This document shows positions 44,583-56,038 of a stretch of 64,000 nt of DNA, one piece after another. Numbering within the stretch: the stretch's first letter is position 1; every line of letters starts with the position of its first letter. Made by a program: the position numbers and the translations under genes. The notes under the pieces are model-generated. The model had not been told where the DNA came from and ran no database searches. It saw nothing but the letters and a program-made list of their open reading frames with translations. Location: positions 4,712,001 through 4,776,000 of the forward strand of contig OZ004581.1 in NCBI GenBank assembly GCA_963924555.1, in the 5' to 3' direction. The stretch comes from Crambe crambe (lineage: Eukaryota > Porifera > Demospongiae > Poecilosclerida > Crambeidae).

Positions 44583-44849
44583 ATAATAATATAATAATAA
44601 TAGAGAAGAAGAAGAATATAGCGATTTACCTGCTTGCCGTATTTCTGAAACGGTAAGCTCCCTGGTCCTGAAACTTGGTCTGCACATTGTAGTAGGCTCT
44701 AGTAGGCTGGATAATCATTCACAGTAGCTTTTGTTAGGTCTAAGTGGAGAAACTGGAATTTCACTTTTGTATTAGTCTATAGGCGGCGCGCGCGGCCGTC
44801 CGAGTCATCCCTACATAGAGAGTGCTACTGCACTCTCTGATTACTGGAA

Positions 44850-45125
44850 ATAGAGACATAGTTTTTTTTTTTTTTTTTTTTTTTTTTGGGGGGGGGGGAT
44901 ATTCCCCATTTTTATCCCCTGAAGAGCAGTACCCTCCCCCCCCCCCCCGGGCCCCCATCTTAGTCACTCCACCCACAAAATTAGGAAGGCTTGCTGACTC
45001 AACATAGCTATAGTAGTTGGACCAATGGTGTCAGAAACTGTCCATTTGTTGCATGATTGACTCTTGTAAGCAAATACAGAGACCCACTTGAGGTTCTAGT
45101 ACAACACAGATCTGAGCTACACCAT
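44850..45125. repeat. Dispersed repeat (copy at 52,140-52,305)
   Basis: TATTCCCCA, AGGCTTGCTGACTC, CTGTCCATT and CTTGAGGTTCTAGTACAACA occur here and in the same order at 52,180-52,305. T and G homopolymers at 44,862-44,898 interrupt this copy. Confidence 0.7.
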
Positions 45126-45589
45126 ATAATTATTTCATGTAGCTAATAGCTAGCTAGGTTTGTTTCTCCAAAAATCTAACCATATTTCCATCAGACAGGT
45201 TTAGGCATTAGTCTCGTGAGTCAGACCCTTTTTCTTGGGGGCGTGAGTTATGAGTGAGTTCAGGAGGCAATTCATTCCCCACTGGTAGCTAGTGCTGCAT
45301 TTTCACTGGAGAGCTATTATATATTCTCTGCATTGAGTTTGCTCAGATTGCAATGCACACATAGGTCTTTCTCCTAAAATCTTGACACATTCATACTTGT
45401 GCACCAAAGCCTGTGGTTGACTACACTGACTATCTAACTTTGAGACTTTGGTCAGAAAAAGTAGATAAGAAATCTATGGACGTAACATTGAGGGGCATAG
45501 AGTATGGAATTAACAGTTGATGGCCATTTTCTTGCAGCTTGCAGTGCATCATAGTTATAGCTAGGTAGCTACATTCATGTTTAATAGCA

Positions 45590-46230
45590 ACAATGAATAA
45601 TTTTTGTTTACTCCATGCTCCATCCCTGATGGTGGGCTTGCAAGTTCAAGAAGTGAGTCAGTACAGTAGCTAGCTATTGTTATAGCTAGCTTATATTATA
45701 GCTATATATACAGCACCTTTGATAATAAATTTTCATATGACTGGGTGTCTTCAGTAAAATGGAACACTGGAATGGACTGAAAAGGCTCATAGCCACAATT
45801 TTAGTGTCATAGATTATAAGCTGTAATAATGCACGATTCCTGGACTGATTCAATGTTCAAAAGGTCTCAGACTTGCACAGCTGCTAATAGATAGCCACAT
45901 GCAGCTAGGTATAGCTTATTAGCTAGATTCATTTTAATTGTTTACTCCAGCTCCACTCCTCATAATCCTTCCTGATGATGGTGGGCCTGCAAATTTAATA
46001 AGTGAGTCAGTACAGTATAGCTAGCTATTCAGCACATTTTCACATGACTGGGTGTCTTTAGTAGAATGGAACACTGGAATGGACTGCTTTATGGACTGAA
46101 AAGGCTCATAGCCACAATTTTAGTGTCACAGATTATAGGCTGTAATAATGAAGCAATGCATGATTCCAATCCTGGACTGATTCAATGCTCAAAGATCTCT
46201 GACTTGCACAGCTGCTAATAGAGAGGAGAT
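45590..46230. repeat. Tandem duplication of a ~360-bp segment
   Basis: The block TTTACTCCA...GTGAGTCAGTACAGTA, CATATGACTGGGTGTCTTC and AAAAGGCTCATAGCCACAA at 45,600-45,890 repeats at 45,940-46,215. The second copy has a small internal duplication of TGGACTG. No ORF. Confidence 0.85.
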
Positions 46231-46234
46231 TTTG

Positions 46235-48360
46235 ATAGTCATACAGACTGAAAACAACTGACATAAGCAAATTACAATTGCTAATTCCATTTCACCATTC
46301 CATTCCACTGAACAAAAGACCTGAACAAAGACATGTAGCTACCAAGACTAGCTAGATCATGATTTATACAGTGAATAGCTAGCACTGTATGCATGCATCC
46401 ATAGTATATTTGTCAACTCAGATCAGACACACATGGGTCTGAGTTCATGCTCAGCTGTTTTGATTTGATGGAACTTAGCTATGGCTGAATTCCATGTTTT
46501 ATAGCTGACCAAGAATATCCATCAGTATAGCAGCTAGCTGCTTGCTAATTCATCAAGACCGGTGAACCTTTATGTCTAGTTTCTCTGTTTATCCCAGAAT
46601 TTTTTGCTTCTGGTGTCGATCCTGCTGACCAGTTTGATTAGAATAGTTTTGAAATTCACCTCAAACTAATTATGGTGGTGGGCATTAAATTGTACACACT
46701 TGTACTTCCTGTTTCATATAGGATCTAGGATTTGTAGTGTGGCATGTGATTTATTACGTAAGTCATCGATCGACAAAAGTGGTCAGAAAATTAAACCATG
46801 TAAGTTTAGCTATAGCTAGCTAATAAGAACTCAATGCTATTAGCTCATTGAAAATGTATTAGCTAGGAGGTATTTCTCATCCATGTAGGCCACATCTGCT
46901 TGAAGATCCAAGTTTGCTCGATTGCCATCGAAATTTTGAATCTCAAGAAGTTCTAAACTAATTTATGAGCTATACCAGTAGTAATGCTTAGCAGTGAGGA
47001 TTATAACTCTTTTGAAGTGATCTGACAAAATGTCAGACCATGGGAAGAGTTGATCGGCCATATTATGATATGGCCTTTAAATGATACATTCCTAAGTGCA
47101 ATGGGATGTATTATGCCAATATTATGTCAGACCAAAGCAAATCTTGATCAGACATTTGCCTATGGCAGACTGTTATAATCCTCACTGCTTATATTGGCCA
47201 ATACTAATAGGCAAATGACATGATCGTATGTTTGTTTATCACAAAGTGTTTACATAACTGATTATCCTAATAGCTAGCTTAAGGCAAACTGATACCAATA
47301 TTATGTGCTGTCTGATCATTGCTGTCGCACAGTTCATGGAGCATCTCCTGACTGCCCAATGTGTCTTCTTCCCAACACAGTGCTACTGGGAACTTTCTAA
47401 TGGACCTCTAGTTTCATGATGATATCCTCAGGTGAGGAGCAGTGAGATAGCTACCTAGGTGTGCACATTTTGAGATTGTAGTTATCTTAACTGGGTAAGC
47501 GCAATCTGCTGTACCCATATAAAATTGGCTACATGTGGTGTCAAATATGTCTATCTTTGTGTAAACTTGTGGTTAGAAGCCTTTGGAATGTGTCCAGCGA
47601 GTTCTACTATTGTTAATGTATAGCTATAGTGTAGTCCTATTCATGTCATTGCATGGTCTGGCAGAGTTACAATTATGACTATAGATGTTATACATGAGTG
47701 TAGTCCTATTATCGTGCATGGGCTGGCGGACGACTTTAGCTATGATATCTTTGTGCTCCATTGTGATAGAGACTTGGAGTCACTAGAATAAGTGCCTTCA
47801 AGTTCAGATGTAAATTTGTTACATTATTTGCTTCTCTAGAGCAGGTGAGAGATGCAGGAGAATCAGGACCACAGTGAAATTAATCATCACAAGGTATGTG
47901 ATCCACCATGAAGGTTGGCTAGAAGGAAAACCTGTTGTATAAATTCTTGGGCCTTGATTCTTTGCCTTTTAGAAGATGTCCATATAGGTGTTATGTTATT
48001 AGTAAATCTATTGCTAAAGGTTATCAGCTTTGAAAATGTGAGATTTAGTTGCCTGTGGTGTGAAAAGGTGATTCAGTTCTAGTTTTCATGTAGAGCAAAC
48101 CAGATTTGAATCTTTCAGCCAATCATTCTTTCTTAGGAGAGAAAGTTTGCAGTTTGTAAAAATAGTTTCTAACATCTTAGTAGTTAACCATAGAATCTAA
48201 CTAAATTGACACGAGCTACAATTTGCAGTAGCAAAATGAAAAAAAAAGAGCAGGATTTGGTCCTCATGGCAGTGATGCTGATTATACCATATTATGAATT
48301 TTTTAGTCTATTTATCACTGTAAAAAGTTTCTCTGAGGCCAGGGCAGAGTGCTTAGTTGT
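46235..48360. other. Intergenic, no gene recognised
   Basis: AT-rich. GTCAGACCA words at 47,020-47,160 recall the inverted repeat at 10,072. Otherwise no gene or repeat structure that I can support. Confidence 0.5.
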
Positions 48361-48372
48361 CTGGCATAGGCA

Positions 48373-48403
48373 ACCCTTTACCAGCATAACTATGGTAAAG
48401 GGT
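48373..48403. promoter_or_regulatory. Paired ACCCTTTACC / GGTAAAGGGT motif
   Basis: Perfect inverted pair (48,373-48,382 and 48,394-48,403), 11 bases apart. No recognised gene starts nearby, which argues that the palindrome can also be a stand-alone tiny repeat. Confidence 0.35.
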
Positions 48404-48564
48404 CATAAAGTATTAAGGTGGCAGTACCCTTGCAGAATGAACAATATTCATGCTTAAGGCCACATCAACCACACAAAAGATTCTTAGCTACAACTCTTGA
48501 CCACAGAAGGTGTCAGCTCAAAGCTTCAAGATGGCTACCGATCACTACAAACCTGGATACCAAA

Positions 48565-48645
48565 AATCTCTAGCCTCATTCTCAGGCCTTCCTCTCTCAC
48601 TGGTGTTTTTTTTTCCTGAGAGACTATACCAGTGAGAGAGGAAGG
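48565..48645. repeat. Hairpin with GGCCTTCCTCTCTCACTGGT arms
   Basis: GGCCTTCCTCTCTCACTGGT and ACCAGTGAGAGAGGAAGGCC are exact complements. The left flank TAGCCTCATTCTCAGGCC resembles the TAGCCTCG family end, but the right end is missing. Confidence 0.7.
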
Positions 48646-49696
48646 CCACTTTCTAGACATACATGTACAAGTAACAGAGTGTTGGACTTTTGTGGACCAA
48701 AACTCTGGCTACATCAATGAAATGTGGCAACCTGTAGCTATATAGGATAAAAATCTGTTGTGCTAGCTGTGTGCCATTCAGTGAAATTCTTGGTTGAGCC
48801 TGTGCAAACACACCTGAAGCAACAAATGTGGTCATATTGTCTGTTCTAACCTCAAATTTGGTATCTAGATACTGTGCCAAAGAGTACTTACAAGTCTCCC
48901 TCTATCTTGGTTCAGGTTCTGGGTCATTTTGTGGGACCTCAACCTTTGGTTTGTCAGGCACGATTGCTGGCATTGTTGCAAATGTGAGTGCACACAATAC
49001 AAGGCCGGTCTATCACGTGGGTGTAGTCACATGGAACAGAATTTAATAAAAACCTGGTGTGATCATTTTAACATGAGCCCAGGGTGAGGGGGAAATAGGT
49101 CTCATTTTTGACCTCATCTATCTTCTGGCTTATATTTACTTAAGGAAAAAGCAGGTAATAACTGGTATTTGGCCATATCTCATAGTGAATTTTCATGGGT
49201 AAAATTTATTGTATGGGTTTTTGAAAAAATAATACAGGGAATTTATATGGTTCACACATCAATATTTGCAAAACCACGAAAATTTTGCACTGTACAGTAC
49301 TCTAAGGGTCAAAATTCATGGATTGGTAAAATCAGGGTCAAGTAACTCCAGGAACCAGTAGCTAGGACTGTTTTCTTGCTGTCATCTGAGGATCAGATTG
49401 ATTCCAATCACTATAGATACTGGGCCCCACCACCCCTGCATTCAGGACACTTTAAAAAGTCCTTTCATATATATCCACCCCTGAAATGAGATCATGTGCC
49501 CCTATAATCAGGACACTTCTGGTATGACAATTTGCTGATCTCAGCACAATGGCCCTGAGTCCTGCCCACAACATCATGTGGTAGAATAATAATACATGTA
49601 AGCACACACTCCACCACCATAATAAATTCACTACAAGCACATCCTATTGCAAGCTACCAGCATTCTAGCTAAAACAAGCAGTGCCATAGCAAAGTA

Positions 49697-49834
49697 CAGT
49701 GGAACCCCAAAATGTATGAGGAGTAAATAGGGAGGTGTTTGGATTTGAGGGGTGAAATAATACCATTGCATTGGGACTAAACAAAGGATTCTGAGTGTCC
49801 TGATTTCAGGGTGTCCACATTTGGGGTTCCACTG
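49697..49834. mobile_element. 138-bp Tc1/mariner-like MITE
   Basis: Begins CAGTGGAACCCCAAAATGT and ends ACATTTGGGGTTCCACTG, flanked by TA on both sides (49,695-49,696 and 49,835-49,836). CAGTGGAACC termini with TA duplications are a common mariner/Tc1-type MITE signature. Confidence 0.85.
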
Positions 49835-50724
49835 TATGCTATTATACTGACATTATCTTATTCAGACTATGGTCGTTTCTTGCCTATTTTTATGCACACA
49901 GACTAGCTATAGCTATAGACTTGTCAGCTGGAAGTTCAAACGCAACTGTGTCTTAGCAACCTCAGAGTTCTTATAGGAGAACTTAGCAATGGAGTAGCTT
50001 ACTATTATCTTCTCTTCTGATCCAGCAATGAGAACAATAGATGATTTGCATGTGTGTGTGTGAGTTGAGAAAGAAAAGCCGCTGAGCTAAGTGATGAACC
50101 CGGTAATCAGTTGGGGGAAGCCATTGCTTTAGCTTTCAAGTGTGACATTTGCGAGAGCCTTTAGGCGCAGCAGGACATCGCCAGACACAGATGTGTCACT
50201 ACTCGCCTTAAGGGTCAAGTGACGTCAAGGCCTCCAATTTAATTCATGTGTATTGAGCCATACGTTTCAATCTGCCTTTGGCAGAGGAGGGGTGGCCCCC
50301 AAGGTCAAGATGTGTGTGTTTATGAAATTGTTGACACAATTGAAGCCACATAAAATTTAATACATAGACATAGCAAACCCCAGACTAGTACCATGGCAAC
50401 CAAGTCCAGACACTGCACACAAAATAAGTCAATTGTAAATTTCATCCTCTTTTTCAACACTCCACGATCACATCTCCACTGCAGCCCCTCAAACCAATGT
50501 GTTATGTACCCATGATCAGGTTATCTAACCATGGGGGTATAGACTCATGAACTGAACAAGCTATGCTAGCTGGTTGGAGAGAGGCCACACCCACTACCAC
50601 TTTAATTACTAGCATGCATGTTAATAGGATGCCAGTGTTGTGCTCATAGCTTTGTCTCAGTCATTCAAACAACAGCATTTTGTATTCACTTATTCATTCA
50701 GCTTTTAGCTAGCTATCATTCAAG

Positions 50725-51093
50725 TCACAAAATGTTCCAAACGATTAAGAATGAAGCATCTTGATTTTCTTCTTGTATTGGCACTTGCATTCTCCTGTCC
50801 CTTTCAACCACAGCTGCGATTTCAGCGCCCAAATTGGCATTTATCGATCCCGTTACAAGCTGCATACACGGGCGTCGAAAGAGGTGCGATGGATACGGAA
50901 AATCAGCGGCTAGTACAAAACAGCTGTTCGCTGGAGTTGGCCGACAGCTTTCGGTGACGCTAGGCTGTTCCTCCCTGCCTCGATGCTGAATTCTCTGCTC
51001 TTCTCTCGAATACATCAGACTTTCTTCGATTATTGATCGAAATTCGTCATCTTCTAGGTATCTTTCAAACTCAAAGTCAATGGGCTCCGACAT
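50725..51093 (-). CDS. Small acidic ORF, unknown function
   Basis: Starting at ATG 51,093 the ORF encodes 122 residues: MSEPIDFEFERYLEDDEFRS, then IIEESLMYSREEQ. The acidic helix EDDEFRSIIEESL loosely fits a ubiquitin-interacting motif, although the usual Ala is Ile. The reading frame is open upstream to 51,234, but that part runs through the paired GGTAAAGGGTC motif (51,173-51,205), which lies before other genes in the window, so I prefer the internal start. It may be the first exon of a longer gene toward lower coordinates. No homologue recognised. Confidence 0.4.
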   Translation of the reverse strand: MSEPIDFEFERYLEDDEFRSIIEESLMYSREEQRIQHRGREEQPSVTESCRPTPANSCFVLAADFPYPSHLFRRPCMQLVTGSINANLGAEIAAVVERDRRMQVPIQEENQDASFLIVWNIL

Positions 51094-51172
51094 AGTCGAA
51101 ACTGTTTTCTTACCGACCGGCCATGGACCGACGCGACCACGTTGCAAAAGGTCAAAGTGCACTGGCGTCATC

Positions 51173-51205
51173 GATCCTTTACCTTCTAGCGAAAAGTAAA
51201 GGGTC
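51173..51205. promoter_or_regulatory. Paired GATCCTTTACC / GTAAAGGGTC motif
   Basis: Inverted pair 80 bases before the preferred ATG of the minus-strand ORF at 51,093. Confidence 0.4.
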
Positions 51206-51299
51206 GTCGGCATTGGTTTTTTTTTTTTGCCCAAGCCGGCCAGGGTGCTTGCGCAATAGCAACGCCCGTGCTTCTATTTCTAGAGTTTGAAAAGGTTAT

Positions 51300-53400
51300 C
51301 CTGCACATCTTGTACATCTCAGGAACCACTGGTTGGAATCAGCTCATTTTTTTGCATGCAGCTTTCATAAGCCAAGGTGACCAACGTAACAGTTTTTTTC
51401 TATATCTAGCCTAGACTTTCGAAATCACAAGGTCGGGCATGAAAAAATGAGAATAAAGAAAAAAATAATATTGAAATTCAGAAAAACTCAATAGAATACA
51501 GATAAAAGGTGTCTGAGAGAAAAAATTACCCATGTAAGTCCAACAGTTTCTGAGAATTACAGGCATTAGCAAAGTTGTTCATAGCACCCATGAAAATTAG
51601 GCAATTTTTGAAATTTTTAGTGTGTGTGGTAGTGACATGGTACTGATAGCTAGGATATTTTGCTTATTGCTGCTCTAAATAGCTCTGGAGTTATACTCCC
51701 CTAGCAATCCTGCGTGGGCGGAGGGTTGCGAGCACCCTTAATGTGGCTGATTTTACCCAGAATACGCACCATACTCACGGGGCATTAACCACGCTTATTT
51801 ACTTCCTGTGTGCACAATGAATCTGAGCACGTGCAAGGTTTTTACTGGTGTACATAGCAGCCCATAGTGAGGAAACAAACCCACATTGAATGGTGAGTAA
51901 CACCTCACAGTACTAGTATCCAACTTGTTTGTAACAGTATATCAAACCAGCTCCTCTCATAAAGTGATACACACCCAGTGTCCACCTAATCTACTTTGCT
52001 ACTACCAAATTTGATGACCATTACCTATAAAATCTGCTAAGGCCAGCAGCCTTACTGGAGGCTCTGGGCCTGTGCCTGCTTAGTCTTGTTACAAATAGAT
52101 TCATGATTACAGCATAAAAGAGAAAGGAAGTGAGATTTTTTGCTGTGATTTTGAAGTTAGAGGGTTTTCTTTGGGGGGTATATTCCCCACTTCATAGGCT
52201 TGCTGACTCGTGTAATTCTGGTTCTTTGGTAAGTTACCAGACTCTGTCCATTGTACAAGGCTTTCTAATAGAAATCCACTTGAGGTTCTAGTACAACACA
52301 GATCTGAAGTGACCGGAATTCAATATTTTAAATCCTGAATCTAGTTAGCATCTGAGACATAATTTTTAGCATTGACGTTTCAGGACTGACACATGTTAGC
52401 TACAATCCTAAAAGTCATGGTAATCTATATCTAAACTGTTTTAATACACTGCTTTCACTGTCTTGGAGGTTCCACCATTCCTTCCCCATTCCATTCCATT
52501 TCACCAATCAAAACCACAGTGTCTGGTTGGGTACATATACTAGGACAATATTGCTATGACAACAACCTGAGTGTATAATTTACAAACCACAAACATTAGA
52601 GTACTATAGATGTAGGGCTTTATCCTATTGTCTATGCTCTTCAAATTTCCCAATCCTCCAAAGAACTTTATCTTCAACCAACAAATTGGCGGCCATTACT
52701 CTATAGCTTATTTTAATTCACAACAAAATGAGTGTCGTATTATGGCAAAAATTTGACAACCTCCATGACAAAAAGTGCTGCTTAGCATTCAGGGAAGTGC
52801 AACATCTCGCTATATCTATTCCTTGTCCTAACTGGTTGGTTGTAGTAAGCACATTGTATGACAGGACTATATATCAGACACCTTGCTATGAATGATTTAT
52901 TAATATTATTTTTCCAGGTTCCACTTTGATACTGTCATATACTGAACCCAGGTGAGTCAATTATTACATCTCTCTCTCTCTCTCTCTCTCTCTACACCTT
53001 TCCTTATATAACTTTGGACTTTGGCAACATCTAGGCACACACACACAACACAGAATAGCTACACTGTTGGTATGATTTTTTGTGTGATTTTGTAGAGTTT
53101 GAGTGCGGATAGGTGACAGCTTGAGTCAAAGTCATTTGAAAAACTGACAATACTTATACCATCATATTTTTGTAAAAAAGTGGAGACTCAAGAACTGTAA
53201 ATTTCATGTTTTTTTTTATAATGTGAAGTGACTCTTTTGCTCACTTGAATCACTTGATGAAGGGGAACTAGTACATTATGGGGGCTGCAATGTCTTGATG
53301 AATGAGATGGATATGTAGAGTGAGGAATCAGGACATTATTTCATTATTACAATCAGCTATGGCAGATGGAGTGGTCCACCAGAGCTTTTTATCCGTAGTC
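51300..53400. other. Intergenic, no gene recognised
   Basis: Holds the second copy of the 44,850 dispersed repeat (52,140-52,305), a GGAATGG-type repeat word (52,480-52,505) and a CT microsatellite. No credible ORF. Confidence 0.5.
52969..52993. repeat. (TC)n microsatellite
   Basis: About 12 CT/TC units. Confidence 0.95.
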
Positions 53401-53440
53401 ATTGTCACGTACATGTCTGGCCGGTTAATTAACTTTACCG

Positions 53441-53482
53441 ACCCTTTACCAACCGCACCGCGCTAGCTTGCGATCCTTTACC
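53441..53482. promoter_or_regulatory. Two ACCCTTTACC motifs before the 53.5-kb start
   Basis: ACCCTTTACC (53,441-53,450) and GATCCTTTACC (53,472-53,482) lie in the same orientation, the nearer 26 bases before ATG 53,508. Confidence 0.4.
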
Positions 53483-53507
53483 ATACTGCTAGAGGATCGA
53501 TCTCGTA

Positions 53508-55600
53508 ATGGCCAAGCGAGTGACAACTTTGCGTCTGGTACAACCTGGAAGCGCTAGAGGTGGGGGAAGCTCCAGTCTTCAACGAGGAGGTATAGCTTTA
53601 ATTATAGGGCCAGGAAGGTGCATGGGTCTGTTTGGCAACGGTCATTTAGGCCTACACTTAATTTTCCCACTCCATGACAGATCAGAAGGCTGAATGTTGT
53701 AAATTGTATATTAATTGGTGCTCGTCATTATTATTGAACCTAATGATGAAAAGGACGTGGCTTACGGCAAGGAAATAACATGATCCTAGTAGCTTAGTCA
53801 GAACTCAAACTTTGTGGTGGTCCACTATTTTTTTCGGATTGTTGATATGTGAGTACCAAAGCATTGTGGTGAGTGAAGCTTTAGCACCTTAGGACAGAAT
53901 GTACAAGATGTAATAGCTGACCCTGGCTCACTTTGCTCGCTATTATAATAGTAGTACGTAGTTAATTATTTTGGTGAAGTTTAAGTTGTTCAAGGGTCTG
54001 GCTATGTGAGACTAAGCTTAGTGGCTGTTCTACTGATTGCTCTATTATAACCGCAATGATCAGTTATTTCGTCTTCCTCGTTATTCATTGATTAACTCTC
54101 AGCTACTGAGTTTCTGTTGTTAAAACTATAAGTGGCAAATAATTATACAAGGCCCCCGAGTTTATGAACATTACTAGTTCATACGTACATTAGTTCATAT
54201 GTACATTAAGCTTTACCAAATTCTTGCTATGCTTGTGGAAATATGAAGTTCAAGATTTAAGCTTAGAGACTCTTTACAGTTTCCCCCACCCATTAGTTGA
54301 TTTTCTGTAAGCAGTGTTTATAGCCTTCTACCCAGGCCTTAAAAGACCAGGAACAAGTACTGAGGTACTTCTCTCTTTCATTTTCTAGCTTGTTTTTAAT
54401 TTGCATTAAAAAAAATTCAGACAATTTTGCATCAAGCAACCCAAAGAAATTCTTGGTAAGGATCATCTAAGTCACAGATGGAAAATATTACTTTCAATGA
54501 ACTAGCAGCCCATGTTTGCATTTATCTGCCCAATTTTATTTAACCATTCAGGGCAATTGGTATCTCTGGCCATATGCTATGGGCTCCTCTAACTGCATGG
54601 TGTATCATGGTGCACACAGTGACACAACAGGGCCAGTTCAGTTTCGTGGGGGTGAACACTGCTGTATTATGACTAGAGTTAATGACGATGTATAGGTTTT
54701 GATATGCTCTCAATGTTAATGCCGAAGAAGAGAAGAACCGACAGTCGTAAACCAACAGAAATTGATGATGTGTATTGGGTATTTCACTTTGCAGCTGACA
54801 GGGGGACGTCTAATTTGCCCGTAATTGGAAAGTGGTTGGTCTTTAAGCATTATGACTTGATTGATGAAACATGGGAGAAAATCAAAGCAGCCATGAACAC
54901 CGATAGTCTTGGTGGTTGCCCGCAGGCTAAGTCATCGACACTGAGGTACAATCCAAGTGGAAGTGGACCAGGACCTACCACTAATGCTGTTATATGTGTG
55001 TACACAGGAGAAAGCAATATGGATGATATTGGTTTCAAACTGATTGAGCTGGTTCGGCAAAATATCTGTTATAAAACTGATGCTGCTACTTGGAGTCGTA
55101 AGTATTCTTACATAGGTGGGACTGGGAGGATAGCCAGCAAGACACTATACTGGAATGAAGGAAAACCATCTTTCACTCGTTGTGTTCCATCCCGTCGAGA
55201 GAAAAAAGTTCCGATGGAAGACAAATGGCAGATGAATGTCGTGAAAGCTCCTGAACCAACATGCTCAGAAGAAGCTCATGGAAAATGGATTCTGTATTTG
55301 GATAATCAAGATCTGACACACATTTGGCACAGTTTGAAGGACAGAATCAAATCTGATAGGCAAATTGGAGTGATTAAAATGGTATGTCCTTCAAAGGGGA
55401 AATATAAATCACAAATGAAGAAGCCATGTTTTCAGTTATTCACCAACAGAAAAGCAAAGGATGCAGTTGGAATGTACTTGATCAATAAATTTGCTCGGGA
55501 TGATATTTATTACGAACATGAAATGCAAGATGGGAAACCTTGGACTGAAACTTTGTATTGGAATGACGGTAAACCTGATTATGACAGCATTGAGAAGTAA
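53508..55600 (+). CDS. Two-repeat DUF1917/BLES03-like protein, copy 2
   Basis: The main exon (54,696-55,600) is an open frame whose own ATG at 54,704 would give 298 residues. It parallels the 23,365 gene along its length: GKWLVFKHYDLIDETWEKIK, NAVICVYTGESNMDDIGF, NICYKTD, SKTLYWNEGKPSF; then HGKWILYLDNQDLTHIWHSL, CFQLFTNRKAKDAVGMYL, DIYYEHE, TETLYWNDGKPDY. A candidate first exon (53,508-53,589, starting MAKRVTTLRLVQPGSARGGG) ends in a GT donor in phase 1, and the acceptor TATAG at 54,691-54,695 leaves phase-1 GT before the main exon, so the two join in frame to 328 residues. The paired motif just upstream of 53,508 supports this start, but the exon is unproven. AKSSTLRYNP and VICVYTGES strengthen the DUF1917-like reading. 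Function unknown. Confidence 0.75.
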
Positions 55601-56038
55601 ATACTTATGAATTGGTCGTTTTCATTTATCACCTTAATTATTATCATTATCTAAAATTACCTAATCTGCAGTTGTATAGTTAAACTTCATTCTCTTCTAT
55701 GACTGCTCTGATTTTTTTCCACAGCAGGTTTCTTTCATATAATGATTATAATTATGGAAGATATACAGACCAAGTCTCTTTGAGTGGATATATTAATTCA
55801 CACTGTGTTAATTGATATGTAGTCAGTTGGCTACAGTTCTCTTAGAACCAGCTACTTAACTTTCTTTTCAACTGTTTTGCATCTTCTAGAATCTAGAAAG
55901 AAAGTATAAGTTAGTACTATAACTTCTGGACAAATCTCTTAACAAATGAACTTTTATGACCAGCTAAGACAACAAGGTCAGCTCTCCATGAATTTACTAG
56001 AGTGTTAGGTACGTTTCACTTTAGCTCTAATGAATTTA

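Noticed and set aside
44761-45007. Opposed ORFs with poly-Lys, poly-Phe and Gly/Pro runs
   Set aside because: Homopolymer T, G and C tracts translated in different frames.
48653-49046. Overlapping short ORFs on both strands
   Set aside because: No family motif, no splice context and no conservation clue.
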